NCBI GenBank assembly: GCA_038246545.1
Contig: JBBRVW010000013.1
Span: 1 to 64,000 of the forward strand
Source: JBBRVW01 sp038246545
GTDB lineage: Bacteria; Actinomycetota; Actinomycetes; JACCUZ01
DNA: 64,000 nt
Direction: 5' to 3'
Position numbers and translations under genes: made by a program. Below are positions 50,701 to 59,279 of the stretch, piece by piece. Position 1 is the stretch's first letter, and the number at the start of each line of letters is the position of its first letter. The notes under the pieces were generated by a model. The model worked only from the letters and a program-made list of their open reading frames with translations, was not told the DNA's origin and made no database searches.

Positions 50701-52399
50701 CGTCCAGCTCGCCGACGCGAGACTTCTTCTCGCCCACCAGGAAGACGCCGAACAGGCCCCTGTCCGGGATGGTGCCGCCGCTGGTGACGGCGAGCCGCTG
50801 CGCGCCGGGCCGGCCGGTGACCGTGCCGCCGACGCGGTCCCACACCAGCCTTGGGCGCAGCTCGGCGAACTCGTCGCTCGGGTAGCGCCCGGCGAGCATG
50901 TCCAGCACCGACTCGAAGGCGCTGCGGGGGAGCGAGGCGTAGGGCGCGGCGCGGCGCACCACGTCGTAGAGCACCTCGACCTCCCACTCGTCCACGCTCA
51001 CCATCGCGACGATCTGCTGGGCGAGCACGTCGAGTGGGTTGCGCGGGTAGCGGGTGGACTCGATCTGGCCGGCACGCATCCGCTCGGCGACCACGGCGGT
51101 CTGCACGAGGTCGCCCCGGTACTTGGGGAAGATGACGCCGCGCGACACGGCGCCGACCTGGTGGCCGGCCCGGCCGACGCGCTGCAGGCCGCTGGCCACC
51201 GACGGAGGCGACTCGACCTGGATGACGAGGTCGACGGCGCCCATGTCGATGCCGAGCTCGAGGCTGGAGGTGGCGACCACGGCAGGGAGCCGGCCGGCCT
51301 TGAGGGCCTCCTCGGTCTCGCCGCGCTGTTCCTTGGACACCGAGCCGTGGTGGGCCCGGGCGATCTCAGGGATTGCCGCGTCGGGGCGCGCGACGGTGGC
51401 ACCCGACTGCGCCATCACCTGGGCCGGCTGGAGGGTGCCGGGCTCGGAGAGCGCCTCGCAGGTCGCGCGCTCGTAGGCGATCTCGTTGAGCCGGGCGCAC
51501 AACCGCTCGGCGAGACGGCGCGAGTTGGCGAAGACGATGGTCGACCGGTGCGCCTGCACGAGGTCGACGATGCGCTCCTCGACGTGCGGCCAGATCGACC
51601 TACGTCGTTCCTCTCCCGCGGCGGACCCGCTCACCTCACCGGTGGACTGGCCCAGCTCGGCGAGGTCCTCGACCGGGACGACGACCTCGAGCTCGACGGT
51701 CTTGCTCGTCGGAGGCTGGACGACCTCGACGTCGTGCGGGCCGCCGAGGAACCGCGCGACCTCCTCGACCGGCCGGACGGTGGCGGAGAGCCCGATGCGC
51801 TGGGCTGGCTGGTCGAGCAGCTGGTCGAGGCGTTCGAGCGAGAGCGCGAGGTGGGCGCCGCGCTTGGTGCCCGACACCGCGTGCACCTCGTCGATGATGA
51901 CGGTCTCGACGCCGCGCAGCGACTCGCGGGCCTGCGAGGTGAGCAGCAGGAAGAGCGACTCGGGTGTGGTGATGAGGATGTCGGGTGGCGTGCGGCCGAA
52001 CCGTCGGCGCTCGTCGGCCGGGGTGTCGCCGGAGCGCACGCCCACCGTGAGGTCGGGCTCGGGGAGCCCGAGCCGGGTGGCGGCGTGCCGGATGCCAGCC
52101 AACGGGGCGCGCAGGTTGCGCTCGACGTCGACGGCCAGCGCCTTCATCGGGCTGACGTAGAGCACCCGGCAGCGGCGCACCGCCTCGGCCGGCGGCGGCT
52201 CGGCCGCCAGCCGGTCGATCGACCACAGGAAGGCGGCCAGCGTCTTGCCGGACCCGGTGGGCGCCACCACGAGGGCGTTTCGGCCGGCCGACACGGCGTC
52301 CCACGCGCCCTCCTGGGCGGCGGTGGGCGCGGCGAACGAGGCGTCGAACCACGCCTGGGTGGCCGCCGAGAACCTCGGGGCCGCTGCTGCCGGACTCAC
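47792..52399 (-). CDS. lhr: Lhr-type ATP-dependent DNA helicase
   Basis: Large helicase-related protein, an SF2 3'-5' translocase that unwinds DNA and DNA-RNA hybrids; in mycobacteria it is a DNA-damage-inducible repair enzyme. The 1535-residue protein has Walker A APTGSGKT (46-53), the DEVH box (170-173), the helicase C domain with STIVFANSRRLAERL and QRVGRAGHQ, a winged-helix core, and the long Lhr C-terminal domain. GTG 52399 is preferred over GTG 52417 because GAGGA lies about 7 nt upstream. It heads an operon with a small unknown gene and xyoA. Its promoter is in the gap to the divergent ABC genes. Confidence 0.95.
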   Translation of the reverse strand: MSPAAAAPRFSAATQAWFDASFAAPTAAQEGAWDAVSAGRNALVVAPTGSGKTLAAFLWSIDRLAAEPPPAEAVRRCRVLYVSPMKALAVDVERNLRAPLAGIRHAATRLGLPEPDLTVGVRSGDTPADERRRFGRTPPDILITTPESLFLLLTSQARESLRGVETVIIDEVHAVSGTKRGAHLALSLERLDQLLDQPAQRIGLSATVRPVEEVARFLGGPHDVEVVQPPTSKTVELEVVVPVEDLAELGQSTGEVSGSAAGEERRRSIWPHVEERIVDLVQAHRSTIVFANSRRLAERLCARLNEIAYERATCEALSEPGTLQPAQVMAQSGATVARPDAAIPEIARAHHGSVSKEQRGETEEALKAGRLPAVVATSSLELGIDMGAVDLVIQVESPPSVASGLQRVGRAGHQVGAVSRGVIFPKYRGDLVQTAVVAERMRAGQIESTRYPRNPLDVLAQQIVAMVSVDEWEVEVLYDVVRRAAPYASLPRSAFESVLDMLAGRYPSDEFAELRPRLVWDRVGGTVTGRPGAQRLAVTSGGTIPDRGLFGVFLVGEKKSRVGELDEEMVYESRVGDVFTLGSTSWRIEDITHDQVLVTPAPGQPGRLPFWKGDTLGRPVELGRALGAFTRELGALSPADATARVRAAGLDEWAAGNLLAYLDEQRAATGHLPDDRTIVVERFRDELGDWRVAIHSPFGSQVHAPWALVVAARLRERYGVDVQAMHADDGIVLRLPDVELEEGEGARTGTEMAVVDPDEVEPLVTAEVGGSALFASRFRECAARALLLPRRNPGRRSPLWQQRQRSAQLLSVASDYGSFPVVLETMRECLQDVFDVPGLVGLMRDVEERTVRFVEVETPQPSPFARSLLFGYVAQFLYEGDSPLAERRATALSLDQTLLAELLGQQGYGGLRELLDPAAIASLAADLQRVSDERRARDLEGVADLLRVLGPLSTAEAVERGAQPAWLADLEEARRAVRLRVAGEERWVAVEDAGRLRDALGTPMPVGIPQAFLEPVRDPIGDLVARYARTHVPFTTADVASRLGLGVAVVEQTLQRLAGSGRVMAGEFLPGGSGAEWCDAEVLRTLRRRSLAVLRKEVEPVPVEALASFLPAWQQVGSRLRGAEGVLRAVEQLQGAQVPASALESIVLPARVQGYSPALLDELSAAGEVIWRGHGSLPGSDGWVSMHLADTAHLTLPEPDAAAVTTPAHEAVLGALAGGGAFFFRRLSDVVGSTDDQALAGVLWDLAWSGHLSNDTLAPLRALVAGGRGAHKARRAAPRGRYGRPRPGRAEVPTRTGPPSAVGRWSLLPDVETDPTRRAATLAEVLLDRHGVVTRGAAQAERTPGGFAAVYRVLATFEETGRCRRGYFVEGLGAAQFALPGAVDRLRAVAAALERAGEEPVARAAVADVPRAVVLAATDPANPFGAAVPWPKRGPGSGEDAGHKPGRKAGALVVLVDGSLVLYVERGGRTLLTWADDPAVLQPAVDALSLAVRDGLLGRLTVERADGAGVLHSPLGLALEEAGFHATPRGLRLRA

Positions 52400-52489
52400 C
52401 GGGCCATCCTCGCCCACGGGTCGGACATCCGCAGGTGGGCGGTCCCGTGGTGGATGGCGCGGCTCTCCCGCCGGCCGCCGTCCTCCCTT

Positions 52490-52544
52490 GAGTGGCGCGA
52501 ACTGGTTGCTTCAACGGCCTTGAAGCAGCCACTTCGCGCCACTC
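52490..52544. repeat. Dispersed hairpin element, copy 3
   Basis: 25-nt arms (52490-52514 and 52520-52544) with two mismatches enclose a 5-nt loop. The outer sequence GAGTGGCGCGA and inner TGCTTC match copies 1 and 2. It lies in the divergent gap between lhr and the ABC exporter, upstream of both genes. Confidence 0.85.
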
Positions 52545-52631
52545 GACGAGCGGAGCTGGCAGCTTCCGCCTCAGCCGACGATGGCGACGACCGGCCGGAC
52601 AAAGCGTTCGATCATCGTCGGGGGGCCGGTC

Positions 52632-52637
52632 TAGGGT
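52632..52637 (+). promoter_or_regulatory. -10 element, near-leaderless ABC exporter promoter
   Basis: TAGGGT ends 8 nt before GTG 52646. Confidence 0.6.
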
Positions 52638-52645
52638 CGCTTCCC

Positions 52646-53620
52646 GTGCAGGAACAGAGCGACCGCCAGCCGATGATCGAGGCCACCGGCCTGGTGAAGC
52701 GGTTCGGCGACTTCACCGCCGTCGACGGCATCGACGTCCGGGTCCAGCGGGGCGAGGCCTTCGGTTTCCTCGGCCCCAACGGGGCCGGCAAGTCCTCGAC
52801 GATGCGGATGATCGGCTGCGTCTCGCCGGTCACCGAGGGCACCCTGCGGGTGCTCGGCCACGACCCGGCCGTCGACGGTGCACGGATCCGGGCCCGGCTC
52901 GGCGTCGTACCGCAGGAGGACACCCTCGATCTCGAGCTGTCGGTCATGGAGAACCTCGTCGTCTACGGCCGGTACTTCGGGATGTCGCGCAAGGCGGCCG
53001 CCGACCGTGGCCGGGAGCTGCTGGAGTTCGTGCAGCTCGAGGAGCGTGCGCACAGCCAGGTCGAGTCGATGTCGGGCGGGATGAAGCGCCGGCTCACCAT
53101 CGCGCGGTCGCTCATCAACGACCCCGACCTGCTGCTGCTCGACGAGCCGACCACCGGCCTCGACCCGCAGGCGCGGCACGTGGTGTGGGACCGGCTCTTC
53201 CGGCTCAAGCAGCGCGGCGTGACGCTCGTGCTCACGACCCACTACATGGACGAGGCCGAGCAGCTGTGCGACCGCCTCGTCGTCATGGACGGCGGCCGGA
53301 TCGCGGCCGAGGGGTCGCCGGTCGCCCTGATCCGCGAGTGGTCCACCCGCGAGGTCGTCGAGCTGCGGTTCGCGGCCGGCGACAACGAGACGCACGGCGA
53401 GAAGGTCGAGGCGCTGGTCGCCCAGCCCGGGCGGCCGCTGCAGACCCTGGTCAGCCGGATCGAGGTGCTGCCGGACCGGGTGCTGCTCTACAGCGACGAC
53501 GGCGACGGCACGGTCGGCGAGCTGCACCGTGCCGGGGTGGCACCCGAGTCGGTGCTGGTCCGCCGGAGCAGCCTCGAGGACGTGTTCCTGCGCCTCACCG
53601 GGCGGAGCCTGGTCGAGTGA
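52646..53620 (+). CDS. ABC exporter ATP-binding protein (second cassette)
   Basis: This 324-residue ATPase has Walker A GPNGAGKSS (43-51), the signature SMSGGMKRRL, Walker B LLLLDEPTTGLD and the switch histidine in LTTHYMDEAEQL. A C-terminal extension of about 90 residues is of the DrrA/NodI type (DEFINITIVE substrate unknown). GTG 52646 follows a TAGGGT -10 by 8 nt; ATG 52673 is an alternative start. The stop overlaps the first permease as GTGA. It is paralogous to the ATPase at 39266. Confidence 0.92.
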   Translation: MQEQSDRQPMIEATGLVKRFGDFTAVDGIDVRVQRGEAFGFLGPNGAGKSSTMRMIGCVSPVTEGTLRVLGHDPAVDGARIRARLGVVPQEDTLDLELSVMENLVVYGRYFGMSRKAAADRGRELLEFVQLEERAHSQVESMSGGMKRRLTIARSLINDPDLLLLDEPTTGLDPQARHVVWDRLFRLKQRGVTLVLTTHYMDEAEQLCDRLVVMDGGRIAAEGSPVALIREWSTREVVELRFAAGDNETHGEKVEALVAQPGRPLQTLVSRIEVLPDRVLLYSDDGDGTVGELHRAGVAPESVLVRRSSLEDVFLRLTGRSLVE

Positions 53621-54450
53621 CCACGACCCTCCCCACCGCCCCCACCGCACCCGCGCTGCCGCCCGCCCCGTCGACGGCGCGCCTCGTCGGCCGGGCGGTC
53701 GAGTTCTGGCGGATGCAGTTCCGCCGTACCTGGCGGGGCACCTGGGCCAGCACCGTGCTCACACCGCTCGGCTTCCTCGCGGCAATGGGCCTCGGTCTCG
53801 GCTCGATCGTCGACAACGGCTCCGGTGCCGACACCCTCGGCGGGGTCAGCTACCTCGACTTCATCGCGCCGGGGCTGCTCGCCGCCTCGATCATGCAGCA
53901 GGCGAGCTTCGAGTCGAGCTATCCCGTGCTCGGTGCCATCAAGTGGGCCAAGCAGTACCACGCACAGCTCGCGACACCGCTGCGCGTGCGCGACGCCCTG
54001 ACCGGCCACCTGCTCTGGGTGGCGCTCCGGCTCGGCATCAGCGCGCTGGTCTTCCTCATCGTGATGGCACTGTTCACGACGTTCCACTCGTGGTGGGCGG
54101 TGCTCTGCCTGCCGGCGGCGGTGCTGACGGGCATGGCGTTCGTGCCCGGGGTGTTCGCGTACGCCGCGACGCTCGAGACCGACAGCGGCTTCGCGCTGCT
54201 GTTCCGGTTCGTCATCATGCCCATGTTCCTGTTCTCCGGGACGTTCTTCCCGGTCTCCCAGCTGCCCGACTGGCTGGAGCCGGTGGCCTACGCGGTGCCG
54301 CTGTGGCACGGCGTCGACCTGTGCCGCGACCTCGCCCTCGGCACCGCGTCGCTGCTCCCGTCGCTCGGGCACGTGGCCTACCTGCTGCTCTGGGTCGCCG
54401 GTGGCTACGCCCTGGCGCTGCGGACGTTCTCGAAACGGCTGGTCACGTGA
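53617..54450 (+). CDS. ABC-2 type permease (second cassette, first subunit)
   Basis: This 277-residue membrane protein has a Pro/Ala/Thr-rich N-terminus and six helices. The IKWAKQYHAQLATPLRVRDA coupling loop and the LFSGTFFPVSQLPDWLEPVA segment are typical of NodJ/DrrB-type permeases that export drugs, lipo-oligosaccharides or polyketides. GTG 53617 overlaps the ATPase, and the stop overlaps the next gene as GTGA. Confidence 0.9.
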   Translation: MTTTLPTAPTAPALPPAPSTARLVGRAVEFWRMQFRRTWRGTWASTVLTPLGFLAAMGLGLGSIVDNGSGADTLGGVSYLDFIAPGLLAASIMQQASFESSYPVLGAIKWAKQYHAQLATPLRVRDALTGHLLWVALRLGISALVFLIVMALFTTFHSWWAVLCLPAAVLTGMAFVPGVFAYAATLETDSGFALLFRFVIMPMFLFSGTFFPVSQLPDWLEPVAYAVPLWHGVDLCRDLALGTASLLPSLGHVAYLLLWVAGGYALALRTFSKRLVT

Positions 54451-55277
54451 GCGCCCCCGCCGTACAGCCGTCCTCCTTGCGGCTCACGCCGCCGCTGCTG
54501 CAGCGCTTCGTCGGTACGGGCGGCGCACGGCACCTCGTCGAGCGCAACGCGCGCGTCTACCGTCGCGAGTGGCTGGTGCTGGTCTCCGGGTTCCTCGAGC
54601 CGATCTTCTACCTGTTCTCGCTCGGCATCGGCGTCTCGAAGCTGGTCGGCGACGTGGCGCTGCCGGGCGGGGAGGTGGTCACCTACACCGCGTTCGTCGC
54701 GCCGGCGATGCTCGCGGCCAGCGCCATGAACGGCGCCATCATCGACGCGACGTTCAGCCTGTTCTTCAAGCTGAAGTACAACAAGCTCTACGACGCCGTG
54801 CTCGCCACGCCGGTAACGCCCGTCGACGTCGCGATCGGTGAGATCACCTGGGCGCTGATGCGCGGGTCGATGTACTCCATCTCGTTCGTCGTGGTCATGC
54901 TGTTGATGGGACTCATCTCGTCGTGGTGGGCGGTTCTGGCGATCCCCGTCGTGGTGCTCACCGGCTTCGCGTTCGCCGCGATCGGCACGGCCTGCACGAC
55001 GTACATGCGGTCGTGGCAGGACTTCAGCTACATCACATTGGTGCAGCTGCCGATCTTCCTGTTCTCCGCGACGTTCTACCCGCTGTCGGTCTACCCCGAG
55101 TCGCTGCAGTGGGTGGTGCGCTGCTCGCCGCTGTACCACTCGGCGACGCTGCTCCGCGACCTCACCACCGGCACGGTCGGGCTCGGCTCGTTCGTGCACG
55201 TCGCGGTGCTCATCGGTCTGGGCCTCGTCGGCATGGTGGTCACCGGCCGTCGGCTGGAGAAGCTGCTCCTCACCTGA
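54447..55277 (+). CDS. ABC-2 type permease (second cassette, second subunit)
   Basis: This 276-residue, six-helix permease pairs with the preceding one: the coupling loop is FFKLKYNKLYDAVLATPVTP, followed by LFSATFYPLSVYPESLQWVV. Sequence similarity to its partner suggests duplication of an ancestral permease. GTG 54447 overlaps the preceding stop. It is convergent with the beta-propeller gene, 4 bp between stops, and no hairpin separates them. Confidence 0.9.
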   Translation: MSAPAVQPSSLRLTPPLLQRFVGTGGARHLVERNARVYRREWLVLVSGFLEPIFYLFSLGIGVSKLVGDVALPGGEVVTYTAFVAPAMLAASAMNGAIIDATFSLFFKLKYNKLYDAVLATPVTPVDVAIGEITWALMRGSMYSISFVVVMLLMGLISSWWAVLAIPVVVLTGFAFAAIGTACTTYMRSWQDFSYITLVQLPIFLFSATFYPLSVYPESLQWVVRCSPLYHSATLLRDLTTGTVGLGSFVHVAVLIGLGLVGMVVTGRRLEKLLLT

Positions 55278-55281
55278 GGCA

Positions 55282-56565
55282 CTACGGCGTCGTGATGTCC
55301 AGCCGGTGCCAGGTCCCGGCGCCGTCGTCGGTCCGCCACAGTGCCGAGTCGATGATCGCGTAGCCGACGTTCCGGTTGGTGAAGCCGAGGTAGCTCACGA
55401 GCTCCCCGGTGGGGGGCTTCGCGACCTCGGTCAGGCTGCCGTTCATGGCGAGCCGCGCCAGCGGCAGCGTCGGCACGCCCAGGACGGCCTCGCCGGTGCC
55501 GCGTGCGCCGACTACGACGCTGTTGGGCAGCGAGCCCTGACCGGTGTCGGCCGGCGCGTCGGTCCACGTCCTCCCGCCGTCGTTGGACGCGGCGAGGTGC
55601 GCGGCCGTCCCCGTCACGCAGGTCGCCCACAGCGTGTCCGACCCGGACAGCCGGGTGTCGAGCGATCCCCGGCAAGGGTTGGCACCCTTCGAGAACGTGC
55701 CGGAGGCGTTCGACCAGGCAGGCGACCTGTCCGCGCCCAGGACGGTCACCGTGTTGCCCTGGACGGCCAGCGCCCCTGGCGCGGTGACCACTACCTGGCC
55801 CGGCACGGGCTGCCAGTCGTCCTCCCCGACGGGAGCGCTCCAGAGCCGGTCGTCCGCGAGATCCCCGCCGGTCTCGTTCGCCGCGACGAGCGCCCAGACC
55901 CGGCCGCTCGCAGCCTCGAGGGCGCGGACGTTGGCCGGGAGCTGGACGTAGTGCCAGCTGTGCCCTCCGTCGTGAGTGGCTTGCAGGTCTCCCCCGAACA
56001 GCCAGCCGTCGTCCGCGCTTCCGAAGCGGACGTCGCTCACGACGTTTCCGTCCGCGCTGCCGAGCTCCGGGGTACCGGCGACCCGGTCCGACGGGAGCGG
56101 GAGCGACGAGAAGGTCGCGCCGCCGTCGTGCGACTCGGCAAGGCGCAGGCAGCCGGTGCATCCACTGTCGCCGGTCGACCCCAGGACGACGATCGTCCGG
56201 GTGCTGGTCGCGGTCACCGACATCACGCGTGCGCCGTCCCAGGCCGCACCGGTGGGGGTCGGCGTCGGGGTGGGCTCGGCGGCCCGGGCCGCGTCGGTCT
56301 GGTGGCCGGTGCCGCCGGACGCGGACGTCGCCGGGCCGCTGCCGGTGGAGGCGCGCGGCTGGTGGGCGAGGAGGGCGCTGCCGGCGACCGCGACGACGAC
56401 GACCGCACCGGCCACGGCGGTCACTGCCGCGCGTCGCCGGCGTCGCCGGGTGGCGCCGGCGTGCACCGCATCGATCCGCACCAGGTGGGTCGTCAGCGCG
56501 AGGCGGTCGTCGGTCAGCAGGTCGCGCAGGTCGCGCTCGAGCGGGTCGCGGTCGAGCGGGTCCAT
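55282..56565 (-). CDS. Membrane-anchored BNR/sialidase-like beta-propeller protein
   Basis: This 427-residue protein has an N-terminal cytoplasmic segment of about 44 residues (MDPLDRDPLERDLRDLLTDD), one transmembrane helix (about 46-68), a Pro/Thr linker, and an extracytoplasmic domain with repeated Asp-box/BNR-like motifs (ESHDGGATFSSL, THDGGHSWHYV, SNDGGRTWTDA) of the Ycf48-like propeller type. The layout resembles an anti-sigma factor with a sensor domain, but no zinc-binding HxxxCxxC anti-sigma motif is seen. ATG 56565 lies within the upstream sigma gene, which it overlaps by 52 nt. Confidence 0.8.
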   Translation of the reverse strand: MDPLDRDPLERDLRDLLTDDRLALTTHLVRIDAVHAGATRRRRRRAAVTAVAGAVVVVAVAGSALLAHQPRASTGSGPATSASGGTGHQTDAARAAEPTPTPTPTGAAWDGARVMSVTATSTRTIVVLGSTGDSGCTGCLRLAESHDGGATFSSLPLPSDRVAGTPELGSADGNVVSDVRFGSADDGWLFGGDLQATHDGGHSWHYVQLPANVRALEAASGRVWALVAANETGGDLADDRLWSAPVGEDDWQPVPGQVVVTAPGALAVQGNTVTVLGADRSPAWSNASGTFSKGANPCRGSLDTRLSGSDTLWATCVTGTAAHLAASNDGGRTWTDAPADTGQGSLPNSVVVGARGTGEAVLGVPTLPLARLAMNGSLTEVAKPPTGELVSYLGFTNRNVGYAIIDSALWRTDDGAGTWHRLDITTP

Positions 56566-57062
56566 GTGCGCACCCCCTCGGAGTCGGTGGCGGAGCGGTC
56601 GCGCGGCTTGGCGAGCGCCTTCCAGGTCTGGCTCTTCACGGTGCCGACCGAGCAGCCCAGAGCCGCCGCGGTGTCGGCCTCGGACAGGTCCTCGTAGTAG
56701 CGCAGCACCAGCACGGCGCGCTGCCGCGGCGGCAGCGTCGACAGGGCGGCCCATAGATCGCCGTCGAACGCCCGCTTGGCCGTCCTCGGGTCGTAGGGCG
56801 TGTCCGGGGTGTCGGCCACCAGGCGCTCGCGGCGCTGGCGCCGCCAGACGCTCACGTGCCGGTTGACGATGGCGCGGCGGACGTACGCGACCGGGTCGTC
56901 CTTGCGCACGACGCGGTCCCACGACATCAACGTGCGCTCCAGGGCGTCCTGGACGAGGTCGGCAGCACGGTGTGGATCTCCGGTCAGCACGTGCGCGAAC
57001 CGCAGCAGCTCGCGCATCCGGCCACGCGCGAACACGTCGAACGCGTCCTGCTCGTCTGCCAT
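56514..57062 (-). CDS. SigE-family extracytoplasmic-function RNA polymerase sigma factor
   Basis: This 182-residue ECF sigma factor has region 2 (FARGRMRELLRFAHVLTGDP, then AADLVQDALERTLMSWDRV with its -10 recognition region) and region 4 (LPPRQRAVLVLRYYEDLSEA, then CSVGTVKSQTWKALAK). It belongs to the small SigE-like group common in actinobacteria. The last 40 codons run beyond normal region 4, because the gene ends inside the downstream gene. ATG 57062 was chosen over GTG 57065. It probably controls the overlapping beta-propeller gene and other targets. Confidence 0.88.
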   Translation of the reverse strand: MADEQDAFDVFARGRMRELLRFAHVLTGDPHRAADLVQDALERTLMSWDRVVRKDDPVAYVRRAIVNRHVSVWRRQRRERLVADTPDTPYDPRTAKRAFDGDLWAALSTLPPRQRAVLVLRYYEDLSEADTAAALGCSVGTVKSQTWKALAKPRDRSATDSEGVRTWTRSTATRSSATCATC

Positions 57063-57104
57063 CACGCCCCTAGCGACGTCCCAGCCACCCCGGAGGTTGC
57101 CTGC

Positions 57105-57638
57105 TCAGCAGACCCGGTGCAGCCACCCTGTGTTGAGGTCGTAGAGGAAACCGCCGACCGCGATGTTGCCGAGGTAGGGCCAGGACCGCACCCGCTGGAC
57201 GTCCTCGTGCAGCGCCGCTCGCTGGTCGTCGGTCGTGAGGAAGGAGATGCTGCGGGTGTCCGGCCCGCCGGCTGCCTCGATGGCCGCGTGCACGTCGGCC
57301 TCCGACCCGCTGGCCATCCGGCACTTCGTGTGCGCCACGACCATCACCCGATCCACCCCGAGCAGGTAGTCGGCGAGCACGAGCGTGCGCAGCACGTCGT
57401 CGGTGACCCGGGCGCCGGCGTTGCGCAGGATCTTGGCGTCGCCCGGCACCAGGCCCAGCATCCGGAGCGGGTCGATGCGGGAGTCCATGCAGGTGAGGAC
57501 CGCCAGGCCGCGCGCCGCGGTGGCCTCGAGCGTGGACAGCTCGACGCGGGTCGCGAACTTCTCGTTGTCCGCCAGGACGTCGTCGAACGCGGAGTCGCCG
57601 GCGAACGCGTCGTCGGCGGCGGGTGGGGTGCTCGGCAC
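57105..57638 (-). CDS. Beta-class carbonic anhydrase
   Basis: This enzyme interconverts CO2 and bicarbonate using a zinc ion. The 177-residue protein has the ligands and dyad of the family: C50, D52 and R54 in TCMDSRID, and H103 and C106 in AHTKC. It is of the small Rv1284-like group, and lacks an N-terminal extension. GTG 57638 has a TAGGCT -10 ending 7 nt upstream on its strand, implying leaderless transcription. It is divergent from the DUF3046 gene and lies beside recA, as in other actinobacteria. Confidence 0.93.
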   Translation of the reverse strand: MPSTPPAADDAFAGDSAFDDVLADNEKFATRVELSTLEATAARGLAVLTCMDSRIDPLRMLGLVPGDAKILRNAGARVTDDVLRTLVLADYLLGVDRVMVVAHTKCRMASGSEADVHAAIEAAGGPDTRSISFLTTDDQRAALHEDVQRVRSWPYLGNIAVGGFLYDLNTGWLHRVC

Positions 57639-57645
57639 GCCTGGC

Positions 57646-57651
57646 AGCCTA
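57646..57651 (-). promoter_or_regulatory. -10 element, leaderless carbonic anhydrase promoter
   Basis: TAGGCT on the minus strand ends 7 nt before GTG 57638. Confidence 0.6.
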
Positions 57652-57693
57652 GGAGGCGCGGGCTCCCGTGCGGTGTGCCGCCCGGGATCCAGT

Positions 57694-57699
57694 GATACT
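57694..57699 (+). promoter_or_regulatory. -10-like element for DUF3046 gene
   Basis: GATACT ends 6 nt before GTG 57706; a weaker match to the window's TANNNT-start pattern. Confidence 0.4.
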
Positions 57700-57705
57700 G
57701 GTCCG

Positions 57706-57897
57706 GTGCGGGCGTCGGACTTCTGGGAGCGGATGCGTGGGGTCTTCGGGCCGCACGCCGAGTCGATCGTGGAGCTGCACGTGCTCAGCGAGCTCGGCGG
57801 CCGCACCCCGGCGCAGGCGATGGCCGCGGGGGAGTCGACCGTCGACGTGTGGCGCGCGGTGTGCCAGGGCCACGACGTGCCGGCCACCCAGCGCTGA
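57706..57897 (+). CDS. DUF3046 family protein
   Basis: This 63-residue protein matches the DUF3046 family, which is almost always encoded next to recA in actinobacteria. It shows the family segment SDFWERMRGVFGPHAESIVE, then LGGRTPAQAMAAGE and VWRAVCQGHDVP. It is small, helical and of unknown function. GTG 57706 has a GATACT element ending 6 nt upstream. It is divergent from carbonic anhydrase by 67 bp. Confidence 0.85.
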   Translation: MRASDFWERMRGVFGPHAESIVELHVLSELGGRTPAQAMAAGESTVDVWRAVCQGHDVPATQR

Positions 57898-58074
57898 CCG
57901 TCGCGACGTGTCGGATCGCCCGCGGACGTCCTGGTGACGGCCGCGACAGAAGCCGAAGCGGCCCCGCCGGGAGGTCGGGATCCGGGCGGCCTGCGGGGCC
58001 ACTTCGCTCGACGGCACGCGGACGGCGGAACAGCGACTCTGCCGTCCGGCGTGTCGCTCCCGAGTGACGGTCGA

Positions 58075-58090
58075 TCGAACACGTGTTCGG
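58075..58090. promoter_or_regulatory. LexA (SOS) box upstream of recA
   Basis: TCGAACACGTGTTCGG matches the actinobacterial LexA site TCGAAC-N4-GTTCGA at 15 of 16 symmetric positions considered. TACTGT (58092-58097) directly after it may be the SOS-controlled -10 element. Confidence 0.85.
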
Positions 58091-58169
58091 GTACTGTCCA
58101 CAGAGTTGGACCGGGTGCTCACCGTCCACAACCGGGCCGCGGGGCCGGGGTTGTGTCCGGGGTCGCTCC

Positions 58170-58175
58170 TAGGTT
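58170..58175 (+). promoter_or_regulatory. Second recA -10 element, near-leaderless
   Basis: TAGGTT ends 7 nt before an in-frame GTG at 58183. Together with the LexA-controlled element near 58092 it suggests two recA promoters. Confidence 0.5.
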
Positions 58176-58224
58176 CAGGCACGTGACGAAGACATCGCGA
58201 ACCTCCTCCACCGGGACGGCACCC

Positions 58225-59274
<1,050 letters not shown>

Positions 59275-59279
59275 GCGGC

